Source: an uncultured Bacteroidales bacterium
GTDB taxonomy: Bacteria > Bacteroidota > Bacteroidia > Bacteroidales > F082
Length of the DNA stretch: 58,485 nt
Assembly: GCA_947166105.1 (NCBI GenBank)
Contig: CAMVCZ010000019.1
Coordinates: 1 to 58,485, forward strand
Reading direction: 5' to 3'
The translations under genes and the position numbers were made by a program. Below the pieces are notes generated by a model, which saw only the letters and a list, made by a program, of their open reading frames with translations, searched no databases and was not told the origin of the DNA. Of this stretch, positions 49,710 to 57,077 are shown piece by piece; within the stretch, counting starts at the first letter, position 1; each line of letters begins with the position of its first letter.

Positions 49710-49717
49710 TATCTTTG
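49710..49717 (+). promoter_or_regulatory. -7 box of phoH
   Basis: TATCTTTG, 42 bases before the start codon. Confidence 0.65.
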
Positions 49718-49758
49718 CGGCTAAATAAAAACGACATACTTCGATAAACCCAGCAAAC

Positions 49759-50778
49759 ATGGCAGAGCAGATTCTTCAGATAGAAAACGTTGACCCTAAG
49801 GAACTTCACGGCCCAAACGACAAGTATTTGGAATTAGTGAAAAGCATGTTTCCCAAGCTGAAACTCATCGCGCGTGGCGACTTTTTGAAGGTGATTGGCG
49901 ACGACGAAGAAATCGAGTATTTCACCAACCGCTATGAAACTTTGATGGTGCAATTGGAGCGTTTCGGGAAACTCACGGCACAAACCGTGGAAGACGTGAT
50001 GATGGCAAGCACTGACACTGAGTTGCAACAGAAGATGTCGGAGAGTGATGTGCTGGTTTTTGGGCGTAGCGGCGTGCCCATCAAGGCGATTACAGCCAAC
50101 CAAAAAAGGATGGTGACGGCTTCGGAACAGAAGGATTTGGTCTTCGCCATCGGCCCGGCCGGAACTGGAAAGACCTACACCGCCGTGGCTTTGGCCGTCA
50201 GGGCATTGAAAGCCAAGCAAGTAAGGAGAATCATCTTGACCCGTCCCGCCGTCGAAGCCGACGAGCATCTCGGTTTCCTCCCCGGCGACCTGAAAGACAA
50301 ACTCGACCCGTATCTACAACCGCTTTATGATGCCTTGCGCGATATGATACCTTCCACAAAATTAGAGGGTTATCTCGAAGACCATACGATTGAAATCGCG
50401 CCTTTGGCCTTCATGCGCGGGCGCACCTTGGACCACGCTTTTGTCATTTTGGATGAAGCCCAAAACGCCACCCGCAGCCAATTGAAAATGTTCCTCACCC
50501 GCATGGGACGCTCGGCCAAGTTCATCGTCACTGGCGACATCACCCAAATCGACCTGCCGCCCAAAACGCCTTCGGGACTGCCGCAAGCGATGGAGGTGTT
50601 GAAAAACGTGCGCGGCATCGAGTTCATCTATTTGGACGACAAGGATGTGGTGCGGCACAAGTTGGTGACGGACATTATTAATGCTTATAAGAAACATCAC
50701 GAGGAAAACTCAATGCAAGAAGACGGCCCTTCGACAAGCTCAGGAACCGTAAGCCATATGGAAACAGAGGGTGCCTGA
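49759..50778 (+). CDS. PhoH family ATPase with repeat-derived C terminus
   Basis: Cytosolic P-loop ATPase of the PhoH/YbeZ family, 339 aa, linked to RNA metabolism in other bacteria. Walker A is GPAGTGKTYTA (about 130-140); RPAVEADEHLGFLPGDLKDKLDPYL and VILDEAQNATRSQLKMFLTRMG (Walker B) follow. The fold ends with YLDDKDVVRHKLVTDIINAYKKH. The last 25 or so residues (MQEDGPSTSSGTVSHMETEGA) are read from a REP-like dyad at 50723, so the natural stop was probably replaced by the repeat. The core enzyme should be unaffected. Confidence 0.93.
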   Translation: MAEQILQIENVDPKELHGPNDKYLELVKSMFPKLKLIARGDFLKVIGDDEEIEYFTNRYETLMVQLERFGKLTAQTVEDVMMASTDTELQQKMSESDVLVFGRSGVPIKAITANQKRMVTASEQKDLVFAIGPAGTGKTYTAVALAVRALKAKQVRRIILTRPAVEADEHLGFLPGDLKDKLDPYLQPLYDALRDMIPSTKLEGYLEDHTIEIAPLAFMRGRTLDHAFVILDEAQNATRSQLKMFLTRMGRSAKFIVTGDITQIDLPPKTPSGLPQAMEVLKNVRGIEFIYLDDKDVVRHKLVTDIINAYKKHHEENSMQEDGPSTSSGTVSHMETEGA

Positions 50779-50796
50779 GCCTGTCGAAGGCCCCGA
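50723..50796. repeat. REP-like dyad, copy 5 of 7, forming the end of phoH
   Basis: GGCCCTTCGACAAGCTCAGG and TGCCTGAGCCTGTCGAAGGCC form a dyad with a 30-base interior. The TGA of phoH lies inside the right arm (CTGAGCC). Confidence 0.85.
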
Positions 50797-50837
50797 CCAA
50801 CAATTAAACGATTAAACAATCAACAATTCAACATAAA

Positions 50838-51782
50838 ATGAACGCTTTAACAAAAACAGATTACCATTTCCCTGGACAAACCAAGGTCTATCACGGCAAG
50901 GTCCGCGATTGTTATTTCATCAACGACGAGTATATGGTGATGGTCGCCACCGACCGCATCTCGGCTTTCGATGTCATTCTGCCCAAGGGCATTCCCTATA
51001 AGGGACAGGTGCTCAACCAGATAGCCGCAATGTTCCTTGATGCCACCGCCGACATCGTCCCCAACTGGAAACTTGCCACGCCCGACCCGATGGTCACCGT
51101 GGGCCGCCTTTGCAAGCCCTTCCCCATTGAGATGATTATTCGTGGCTACCTCACGGGCAGTTCGTGGCGCACCTACAAGAGCGGTCAACACACCATCTGC
51201 GGTGTGCAGATTCCTGATGGAATGAAGGAGCACCAACGTTTTGCCGAGCCTATCATCACCCCGACCACCAAGGCCGAGGAAGGCCACGACGAAGACATCT
51301 CACGCGAGGAAATCATTGCCAAGGGTCTCATCAGCGAGAAGGATTACGCACAGATTGAGGACATTACGCGAAAACTCTTCCAGCGCGGCACCGAAATCGC
51401 GGCCAAGCAGGGCTTGATTCTCGTCGATACGAAATACGAGTTCGGCAAGATTGGCGACCAAATCGTGCTGATGGACGAAATCCACACCCCCGACTCATCC
51501 CGTTACTTCATCGCCGACCAGTACGAGGAACGCTTCGCCAAGGGCGAGCCGCAGGTGCAACTCTCGAAGGAATTTGTGCGCGAGTGGCTGATGGCCAACG
51601 GTTTCCAAGGCAAGGAAGGCCAGCAAGTGCCCGAAATGACACCCGAATACGTCAACAGCGTTTCAGAGCGTTACATCGAACTTTACGAGAAGGTGACGGG
51701 GCACAAATTTGAAAAGGCACCTGACTCGGAAGACCTTTTGAAACGCATTGAAAACAATGTGCTGAATTACTTGAAGTTATGA
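50838..51782 (+). CDS. purC: phosphoribosylaminoimidazole-succinocarboxamide synthase
   Basis: SAICAR synthase of purine biosynthesis, 314 aa, in the longer form typical of Bacteroidota. Motifs: [11 protein letters not shown] (ATP loop), [41 protein letters not shown] and VDTKYEFGK with [12 protein letters not shown]. The start follows a leader containing CAACAATTAAACGATTAAACA and CAACAATTCAACA, the same strings as before ackA. No separate promoter box is obvious between the REP copy and the gene, so read-through from phoH is possible. A hairpin repeat follows. Confidence 0.97.
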   Translation: MNALTKTDYHFPGQTKVYHGKVRDCYFINDEYMVMVATDRISAFDVILPKGIPYKGQVLNQIAAMFLDATADIVPNWKLATPDPMVTVGRLCKPFPIEMIIRGYLTGSSWRTYKSGQHTICGVQIPDGMKEHQRFAEPIITPTTKAEEGHDEDISREEIIAKGLISEKDYAQIEDITRKLFQRGTEIAAKQGLILVDTKYEFGKIGDQIVLMDEIHTPDSSRYFIADQYEERFAKGEPQVQLSKEFVREWLMANGFQGKEGQQVPEMTPEYVNSVSERYIELYEKVTGHKFEKAPDSEDLLKRIENNVLNYLKL

Positions 51783-51856
51783 AAAACATGCAAAAATAAT
51801 GCATATTTTTCGGCACTTTTTTAGGGTGAAGATGCATGTTTTTCACGAAAAATCAT

Positions 51857-51887
51857 TGTAGGGCTGTCATACCAATGCAGCCCTACA
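51857..51887. terminator. TGTAGGGCTG/CAGCCCTACA hairpin between convergent genes
   Basis: Perfect 10-bp arms around an 11-base loop, between purC and the convergent S8 peptidase gene. Related CAGCCC(T/A)ACAAAC strings occur at 31587 and 37609, so it is both a dispersed repeat and a likely transcription stop. Confidence 0.65.
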
Positions 51888-51898
51888 AACTAATGTGG

Positions 51899-53992
51899 TT
51901 ATTCCACCACAATTTTCCGCGTTTCGCCGCCCAATGTCACAAAATACAACCCTTGAGGCAATTCCAATTTTTCTTTGTTCTTGATTTCCTTGGTCAGAAT
52001 GGTCTGGCCGAGGGCGTTGGTAACGGTCATAGTGCCTGTGCCTTCGATGATTACATATCCTTTGGCCGGGTTGGGATAGATCTTGAAGAGGCTCCTATGG
52101 TTTTCGCAAAGTTGGTCGTAAGGCATCGTGCAGAACTCCGCCTCGGGACTTGTGGGAGAGGCGTAATATGACCTTGTTTCCTTTTTGCGTTGCGTGAAAA
52201 GATATGAAGTGTTAGGTGTCAGGCCGTCAAATAAAGTGGAATCTTGCCAATCGCCGCCGTTGATGTTGTATTCGCAGCCTTCCACGGTTACAAGGGTGAT
52301 GCTCGTGTCGGTGTTGCTCTCCATTTGCGGGGCTTCGGGCATGGCCTGCTCTGCCTTTCGGATTGGGCCGACAAGAGGTGAAATCACGGTTCCCACACAA
52401 TTTTCGGCAGTGACTTGCACGCAAATGTTCTCGTCAATGTCATCCTCGGTCAAAGTATAAGTCTGGAAAACAGCACCTTCAATGGCTGTTGTGTCGCGTT
52501 TCCATTGGTAAGCCAATTCGCCCAAATCGGGGATGGATGGGATTGAACCTAAATCCGTTATGGCAGTCAAGGTTTGTCCGAAAACAGGTTCGCCGTCAAT
52601 CTTGACCTCACCAGTCAAAGTGGGCGTGGTTACGCCGTTTAATAAGTTTTCTATTGCCCCGTATGCGTTTAGTCTTCTTCCCTCCGCTACCAAACCGTCG
52701 AGAGAAGGCAGATGGTCGGCACCATCAAAAAGGGATTGTCTCACTGAAAGACAGAAGCTTGCGGGGTCGTTTTTGCAGGCCTGCATCATCTCCTCGGGCA
52801 GGGCGGCATACATCAGCGCAATGGTTCCGGAGACTTGCGGAGTGGCCATCGAGGTTCCTGTGGAGTTGCCATAGTTGCTGTTAGGCGTTGTGGAATAGAT
52901 GCTTGTGCCGGGTGCGCCCAGGTCGATGTTTTCGATGCCATAGCCCGCGCTGCCATATTTCACATCTTGCGAGGTGGTGTTGGTGATGCCTATCAGATAG
53001 TTGCCTGGGCAGGCAGATGGCACATCGCCGACCACATCGACATTCACATTTAGGTTTGGGCCAGCACCGCAACTCAATATGCCGACATTGCCCATTTCGT
53101 CGTACATCGAGCACCAGATGGGATAATCATCGGGATTGCCGTAATCGACGCCAAAGGATGAATTGGTGGCCACGATGAAAGCGCCTTCCTCGCCGTTGGT
53201 TTCATTGTAGCGGGCACGCATTTCCAAAGCGTATGAATAGGCCTCCACCACGATGGATTCGTTGCTTGAACTTCCGCAAATGGACATGACCTTCACGTTC
53301 CAGTTCACGCCGCAAACGCCTTTTCCGTTGTCGCCAACCGCTCCAATGATGCCCGAAACATGGGTGCCGTGGTGGTTGGCACCGACATTTCCATTGTGGT
53401 TGTAGGCATTCCAGCCACGATAGTCATCCACATAACCGTTGCCGTCGTCATCGATGCCGTTGTTGGGGATTTCACGGGTGTTTATCCAGCAATTCAGGTC
53501 TTCGTGACCCCAATCGGCACCGCCGTCGATGACGGCCACCACAATAGTGTCGCCTGTCGCCGTGATACCACCCGTGGTGAACTCTTCCCAAGCCTGCGGC
53601 AGGCTCATAATGGCTGGTGCCCATTGTTGGCCGAAATAGGGGTCGTCGGGAATCGCCTCGCGTAGCGTGATGTTCGTATGGTTGTTTTGGATGACACGGA
53701 CATCAGGATCTTTCCAAAGCCGCTCCATCTTCACTTCTCGTGATTCAGCCTTGTCAGTGATTTCGAAAAGCCAGATATTCAGCCTTTTGGACAACATTCT
53801 TTTGGGCGAAATCCCCACATTCGAGTTGACGGCAAAAGCTGCAGCATCCACGCCTTGCTCCAACCAAATGATGAATTCGTTTTCCACGAAAGTCTCGTTT
53901 TCGGTCTTGGTGATTTGCTCTTTCCCGAAAGAAAACAAAGGCAACAACGCCATCGCCAAAACGATTGTTGATTTGATGATTGATGGTTTCAT
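51899..53992 (-). CDS. secreted S8 (subtilisin-like) serine peptidase with T9SS sorting domain
   Basis: Exported protease, 697 aa from the ATG at 53992; the -7 box at 54023 lies inside the longer frame and rules out the upstream start. A signal peptide ends near LFSFG (23). An N-terminal propeptide-like region (about 35-110) precedes the S8 domain. The triad is D156 (VAVIDGGADWGHED), H208 (NHHGTHVSGIIG) and S381 (STGTSMATPQVSG). N277 in ATNSSFG may be the oxyanion residue. An immunoglobulin-like region (about 465-550) and an Fn3-like region follow. The last 75 residues form a type A T9SS domain (FKIYPNPAKGYVIIEG to GGETRKIVVE). Stand-alone leftward gene. Confidence 0.94.
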   Translation of the reverse strand: MKPSIIKSTIVLAMALLPLFSFGKEQITKTENETFVENEFIIWLEQGVDAAAFAVNSNVGISPKRMLSKRLNIWLFEITDKAESREVKMERLWKDPDVRVIQNNHTNITLREAIPDDPYFGQQWAPAIMSLPQAWEEFTTGGITATGDTIVVAVIDGGADWGHEDLNCWINTREIPNNGIDDDGNGYVDDYRGWNAYNHNGNVGANHHGTHVSGIIGAVGDNGKGVCGVNWNVKVMSICGSSSNESIVVEAYSYALEMRARYNETNGEEGAFIVATNSSFGVDYGNPDDYPIWCSMYDEMGNVGILSCGAGPNLNVNVDVVGDVPSACPGNYLIGITNTTSQDVKYGSAGYGIENIDLGAPGTSIYSTTPNSNYGNSTGTSMATPQVSGTIALMYAALPEEMMQACKNDPASFCLSVRQSLFDGADHLPSLDGLVAEGRRLNAYGAIENLLNGVTTPTLTGEVKIDGEPVFGQTLTAITDLGSIPSIPDLGELAYQWKRDTTAIEGAVFQTYTLTEDDIDENICVQVTAENCVGTVISPLVGPIRKAEQAMPEAPQMESNTDTSITLVTVEGCEYNINGGDWQDSTLFDGLTPNTSYLFTQRKKETRSYYASPTSPEAEFCTMPYDQLCENHRSLFKIYPNPAKGYVIIEGTGTMTVTNALGQTILTKEIKNKEKLELPQGLYFVTLGGETRKIVVE

Positions 53993-54022
53993 TTGTTTAT
54001 GTTTATTTGTTAGTTTGTTGGA

Positions 54023-54030
54023 CAAAATTA
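54023..54030 (-). promoter_or_regulatory. -7 box of the S8 peptidase gene
   Basis: Minus strand TAATTTTG; transcription from it begins downstream of the ATG at 54025, which fixes the start at 53992. Confidence 0.68.
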
Positions 54031-54177
54031 GCGAAAAAAACGGAATAACAGACTTTTGTCATCAATTCTTTCCTCATTTTCTTTATGGTCGTCTTTATCC
54101 TGTCGCCCGCAGTTTTAGTTGTTAATTGATTAGGCCACAAAAATACTTTCTCCGTTCGTTTCAAAGCTCTTTTCAAT

Positions 54178-54212
54178 GTAACCAATTCAGTTACAGTAAC
54201 CTCATTGGTTAC
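54178..54212. repeat. nested 35-base palindrome GTAACCAAT...ATTGGTTAC
   Basis: GTAACCAAT (54178-54186) and ATTGGTTAC (54204-54212) surround GTTAC-A-GTAAC; all arms share one axis at 54195, so 14 of 17 base pairs match. Its right arm overlaps the stop codon of the XRE gene. It could be an operator-like site or an RNA hairpin. Confidence 0.8.
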
Positions 54213-54418
54213 ACTTTTCCTTGAAACTCTTCGGAAAGGTCGCGGAAGAAGTCATAATTCAATGCCTTGGAAATACGCTCAAGCAGGGCAATATCCATAT
54301 TCTCCTTGCGGAAAATCCTATGGATATGCGGGCGAGCACAGCAAATGTCCTCCGCCAACTTTGTGGCCGTAACACCCTGCTGCCGCATTATCTCTTTGAT
54401 ATGTTGCCCGATGTGCAT
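54209..54418 (-). CDS. small XRE-type helix-turn-helix protein
   Basis: DNA-binding protein of 69 aa from the ATG at 54418. The helix-turn-helix is IGQHIKEIMRQQGVTATKLAEDICCARPHIHRIFRKENMD (3-42), followed by LLERISKALNYDFFRDL, the usual XRE/Cro layout. The longer frame from a TTG at 54496 adds a tryptophan-rich stretch with no homology I recognise. Target unknown; a perfect nested dyad overlaps its stop codon. No toxin partner is adjacent. Confidence 0.78.
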   Translation of the reverse strand: MHIGQHIKEIMRQQGVTATKLAEDICCARPHIHRIFRKENMDIALLERISKALNYDFFRDLSEEFQGKV

Positions 54419-54674
54419 AAAAAAGCGTGGAATTTGTTCAACTTGCCGAGCATCGGGTTTCCACGCCCACCATATCAACAAGTTATTCCACGCCAAAAAA
54501 ATGGCGTCTCATAACGGTTTCTTGATATGGTGTCCCCAAAGAGACATTGTGGAAATTGATGCTCAAGAATACGTCTTTGAAATGCTATTCTAAATGATTA
54601 TGTGTCTGTTTTAGTTGTTCTTTTTGTTATGTTGATTGTTTTTTATATTATTGATTATTAATTGTTTAATGCTT
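54419..54674. other. non-coding gap between the XRE and DUF2442 genes
   Basis: About 255 bases, increasingly A/T-rich toward 54674. Minus-strand CATTAAACAATTAATAATCA near 54655-54675 resembles the ATTAAAC leaders seen elsewhere but sits 3' of the DUF2442 gene. No gene, promoter box or terminator is clear. Confidence 0.5.
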
Positions 54675-54959
54675 TCAATTTGCTTCGGGCCATTCATCGT
54701 CACAACACAATTCCAAGTTGCCAAAATAAAGTGCATTTAACGGAAAACTTAAATCGGCATGTTTGCCCCAAATGAGGTTGCCATTGCGTAGCCAAAATTT
54801 CTTGAACTCCGAGATTTTCTTATACTTGTTATATTGAGGATGAGGATGTTTTTCGAAAAAACCACTGAAATCAATAGTTTGGGTGCTGCCGTCACTGAAC
54901 AACAACGACAGCATCAAGCCATCCACATACTGCACATTATCAATACTAATCTGCTTCAT
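54675..54959 (-). CDS. DUF2442 domain protein
   Basis: Small protein of 94 aa from the DUF2442 family. The N-terminal part ISIDNVQYVDGLMLSLLFSDGSTQTIDFSGFFEKHP and the later FKKFWLRNGNLIWGKHADLSFPLNALY are typical. It overlaps the DUF4160 gene by four bases (ATGA), and these two families are frequent neighbours; a toxin-antitoxin role has been proposed for the pair but the evidence I know is by association only. Confidence 0.8.
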   Translation of the reverse strand: MKQISIDNVQYVDGLMLSLLFSDGSTQTIDFSGFFEKHPHPQYNKYKKISEFKKFWLRNGNLIWGKHADLSFPLNALYFGNLELCCDDEWPEAN

Positions 54960-55255
54960 TTCAACTTCGTTTTAATGTCTGTACATCTTACTCGTTTCTT
55001 ATAGACGAAGAACGAAACCCATTTTTCCACAATCTCCTTCCAATACTTTTCAATAAACTCAATAGCAGTCCTCTCATCTTTGCCCACCAATGGTTTCCCT
55101 TTATCCCTTTTCCTGATTTCAACCAAGTCGCCATCCACAATTATCAAGTCAAAAATAGTCATTCGGTCTTGATGCTCAACATGAACATGGATGGGCTCGT
55201 GCTCTTGGGAAAAGAACGAGAATATGAATCCAAAATATGTATAAATATCAGGCAT
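54956..55255 (-). CDS. DUF4160 domain protein
   Basis: Small protein of 99 aa. The family core FGFIFSFFSQEHEPIHVHVEH, with the HVHV motif, lies at about residues 8-28, followed by FDLIIVDGDLVEIRKRDKGKPL. First gene of the two-gene unit, with its own -7 box 30 bases upstream. Function unknown. Confidence 0.8.
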   Translation of the reverse strand: MPDIYTYFGFIFSFFSQEHEPIHVHVEHQDRMTIFDLIIVDGDLVEIRKRDKGKPLVGKDERTAIEFIEKYWKEIVEKWVSFFVYKKRVRCTDIKTKLK

Positions 55256-55284
55256 GGCTATAAAATATATGGTTATTCCATCCG

Positions 55285-55292
55285 CAAAATTA
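55285..55292 (-). promoter_or_regulatory. -7 box of the DUF4160/DUF2442 pair
   Basis: Minus strand TAATTTTG, 30 bases before the DUF4160 start. Confidence 0.65.
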
Positions 55293-55331
55293 GCAAAAAT
55301 CCCGAAAACCAGTAGTTTTCACTCCAACTTT

Positions 55332-56258
55332 TCACGAAATCGCCACCTCAACCCATCGCCCATCCTTAAAATTCACCACACTGCGATACCCCGCTTTCTT
55401 CAAGGCTTCCTCTGCGGCGGAAAACTCCAATGTGATTTCGCTGAAATGGTGCGCATCGGCGGAGATGATGGCGGGAATGTGCTTCTTGCAAGCCTCCTCC
55501 ATCAGCCAAGGCGAAGGATAGAAGCCGTTGTAGCGTTTCTTGTAGATACCGCGTGTGTTGATTTCCATAACGAGGCCTTTTTCGCGGATGAGGTCGAGGG
55601 TTTCGAGGGCGAGTTTGCGGTACCAAGGCTCGTCTTCGTGGAAATAGCGGTCGCGGTTGTGCATCTTGATTTTGTCGAAATGGGCGATGATGTCAAACGG
55701 CTCGTTTTCAATCATTTCGTTGGACTGTTCAAAGAATCGGCGCACGGCGCGACGGATGTCGCCATCGAAGAACTTTTGCAGGCCCTCATCGTAAACTTCC
55801 CATTTCGGGCCGTCGATGAACCAGATTTCATCGGGATTTATTGTTTGGGTCGGCGTTTCGACAGGCTCAACGACCTTGGTTTCTTCAGGTCCCTGAACCT
55901 GTCGAAGGGTCGGATCCACAACCAAATGCACGCCACCAATCAGATAATCAAGGTGATACTTTTCTTTGGTCACGGCGAAAGGCTCGGAAACGCCCGTGAG
56001 GTAATCCGCCTCCAAACCGCAATAAATGTCGATTTTGTCCTTGAATTCCGCTTTCAGTTGGGCAATTTCGGCCACATATTTGGGCATATTGGCCTCCTTT
56101 ACGGAGAAATTGTTATCGAAGGGCAAAGGGCTATGCTCCGAAAAGCCCAAGGTCGTCAAGCCCTGACGGACAGCCTCTTCCAGGATTTCGCGCGGCTGCG
56201 ACTTGCCGTCGGAATAAATGCTATGTGTATGTAGATTGAAGTTTTGCATGATTATCAT
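55332..56258 (-). CDS. PHP-family histidinol-phosphatase with an in-frame REP insertion
   Basis: Metal-dependent phosphoesterase of the PHP family (HisJ/HisK type), 308 aa, likely hydrolysing histidinol phosphate. The metal-binding motif NLHTHSIYSDGKS is at 8-20; further ligands are in GFSEHSPLPF, the YCGLEADYL glutamate, GGVHLV, IAHFDKIK and SADAHHFSE. Between GGVHLVVDPT and INPDEIWFIDGP lies the peptide LRQVQGPEETKVVEPVETPTQ, which is the direct translation of a REP-like dyad. Catalytic residues remain on both sides, so the enzyme is probably still functional with an enlarged loop. The ATG at 56258 overlaps the stop of the nucleotidyltransferase gene; MQNF at 56249 is an alternative. Confidence 0.86.
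   Translation of the reverse strand: MIIMQNFNLHTHSIYSDGKSQPREILEEAVRQGLTTLGFSEHSPLPFDNNFSVKEANMPKYVAEIAQLKAEFKDKIDIYCGLEADYLTGVSEPFAVTKEKYHLDYLIGGVHLVVDPTLRQVQGPEETKVVEPVETPTQTINPDEIWFIDGPKWEVYDEGLQKFFDGDIRRAVRRFFEQSNEMIENEPFDIIAHFDKIKMHNRDRYFHEDEPWYRKLALETLDLIREKGLVMEINTRGIYKKRYNGFYPSPWLMEEACKKHIPAIISADAHHFSEITLEFSAAEEALKKAGYRSVVNFKDGRWVEVAIS
55851..55912. repeat. REP-like dyad, copy 6 of 7, in frame inside a PHP phosphatase gene
   Basis: CGGCGTTTCGACAGGCTCAACGACC and CCCTGAACCTGTCGAAGGGTC with a short interior; length is compatible with the open frame and no stop is introduced in the coding frame. Confidence 0.9.
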
Positions 56259-56557
56259 TTCTTATATAAAACCTTCCCCTCTCGGTCAATACTTTCAAGC
56301 AAATCGGGGTTTTTCAGCATGGAGAAAAGGCTCAAATCCACAAAATACGGCAGATAGAGGTCGTCAATCCTTGCATCAAGAAGAGCCAATTGCAAATACG
56401 TCAAAGCGCTGCCTTTCAATGTAATGTCAATGTCGGAGGCGACACGGTTTGTCCCTCGTGCACGTGAACCGTAAATGATGGCCTCTTCCACTTCGGGAAT
56501 TGATGCCAATGTCGTGCGCAAGGCCTGAAGTTCCGTATCGTTAAGTCCGAATTGCAT
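56255..56557 (-). CDS. MNT-type nucleotidyltransferase (HI0073-like)
   Basis: Minimal nucleotidyltransferase of 100 aa. The catalytic motif IIYGSRARGTNRVASDIDITL lies at about 27-47 (GSxxxG, SDxD). It pairs with the helical protein encoded five bases upstream. As in HI0073/HI0074-type modules, the enzyme is the presumed antitoxin. It overlaps the PHP gene start in ATGA. Confidence 0.87.
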   Translation of the reverse strand: MQFGLNDTELQALRTTLASIPEVEEAIIYGSRARGTNRVASDIDITLKGSALTYLQLALLDARIDDLYLPYFVDLSLFSMLKNPDLLESIDREGKVLYKK

Positions 56558-56562
56558 AGTGT

Positions 56563-57006
56563 TTAGGATTGTGAAAACAAGTCGTTTGGAATTTTGGAAA
56601 CAAGATTTTCCATCGCGTCATACAGAGCAACAAAAGCCTGAAAATAAGAGGCTTTAACTCGCGATACTACTTCAACGGCTGTATCTTCATCATAGGTGTG
56701 AGAAGTGTCGTTTCTCCTCTTTATCATCTCCATCCATGTAGCACTGTCGCTAATCAAATGGTTTTCATACGCCCACCGAATGGCATCCCTTGAACCCATT
56801 ATTTCCTTATCGGTGCCTTGGTATTCGGCATACGACTTGATGAGTTTCCACGCCAATTCAAAGGTGAATTCAAAACGTTGAATCAGTCCATCCGCCTCAA
56901 AATCATTCAATTGGCGCTTGTCCATTTCGTTGACCACTTCAGCAAGACGGTTCAATGCCTTGTGATAGCTTTGCAACTTCTGTTCCCATCTTGGAATTTC
57001 GCTCAT
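56563..57006 (-). CDS. nucleotidyltransferase substrate-binding/HEPN-like protein (HI0074 family)
   Basis: All-alpha protein of 147 aa from the ATG at 57006, chosen by the promoter box 18 bases upstream and the family N terminus. It has RFEFTFELAWKLIKSYAEYQG about 44-64, RDAIRWAYENHLI, and the HEPN catalytic-type RNDTSHTYDED (R-x4-H) about 97-107. It is the presumed toxin of this module, with the order toxin-antitoxin, opposite to the module at 8419-9149. Confidence 0.87.
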   Translation of the reverse strand: MSEIPRWEQKLQSYHKALNRLAEVVNEMDKRQLNDFEADGLIQRFEFTFELAWKLIKSYAEYQGTDKEIMGSRDAIRWAYENHLISDSATWMEMIKRRNDTSHTYDEDTAVEVVSRVKASYFQAFVALYDAMENLVSKIPNDLFSQS

Positions 57007-57023
57007 GGCTTCAAATTTTTCGG

Positions 57024-57031
57024 CAAATATA
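57024..57031 (-). promoter_or_regulatory. -7 box of the HI0074/HI0073-like module
   Basis: Minus strand TATATTTG, 18 bases before the ATG at 57006; it probably also drives the PHP phosphatase gene. Confidence 0.65.
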
Positions 57032-57077
57032 GGAATTTTTCTGGAATAACCCTTTTGCGGACACACGCGGCGCGTTC

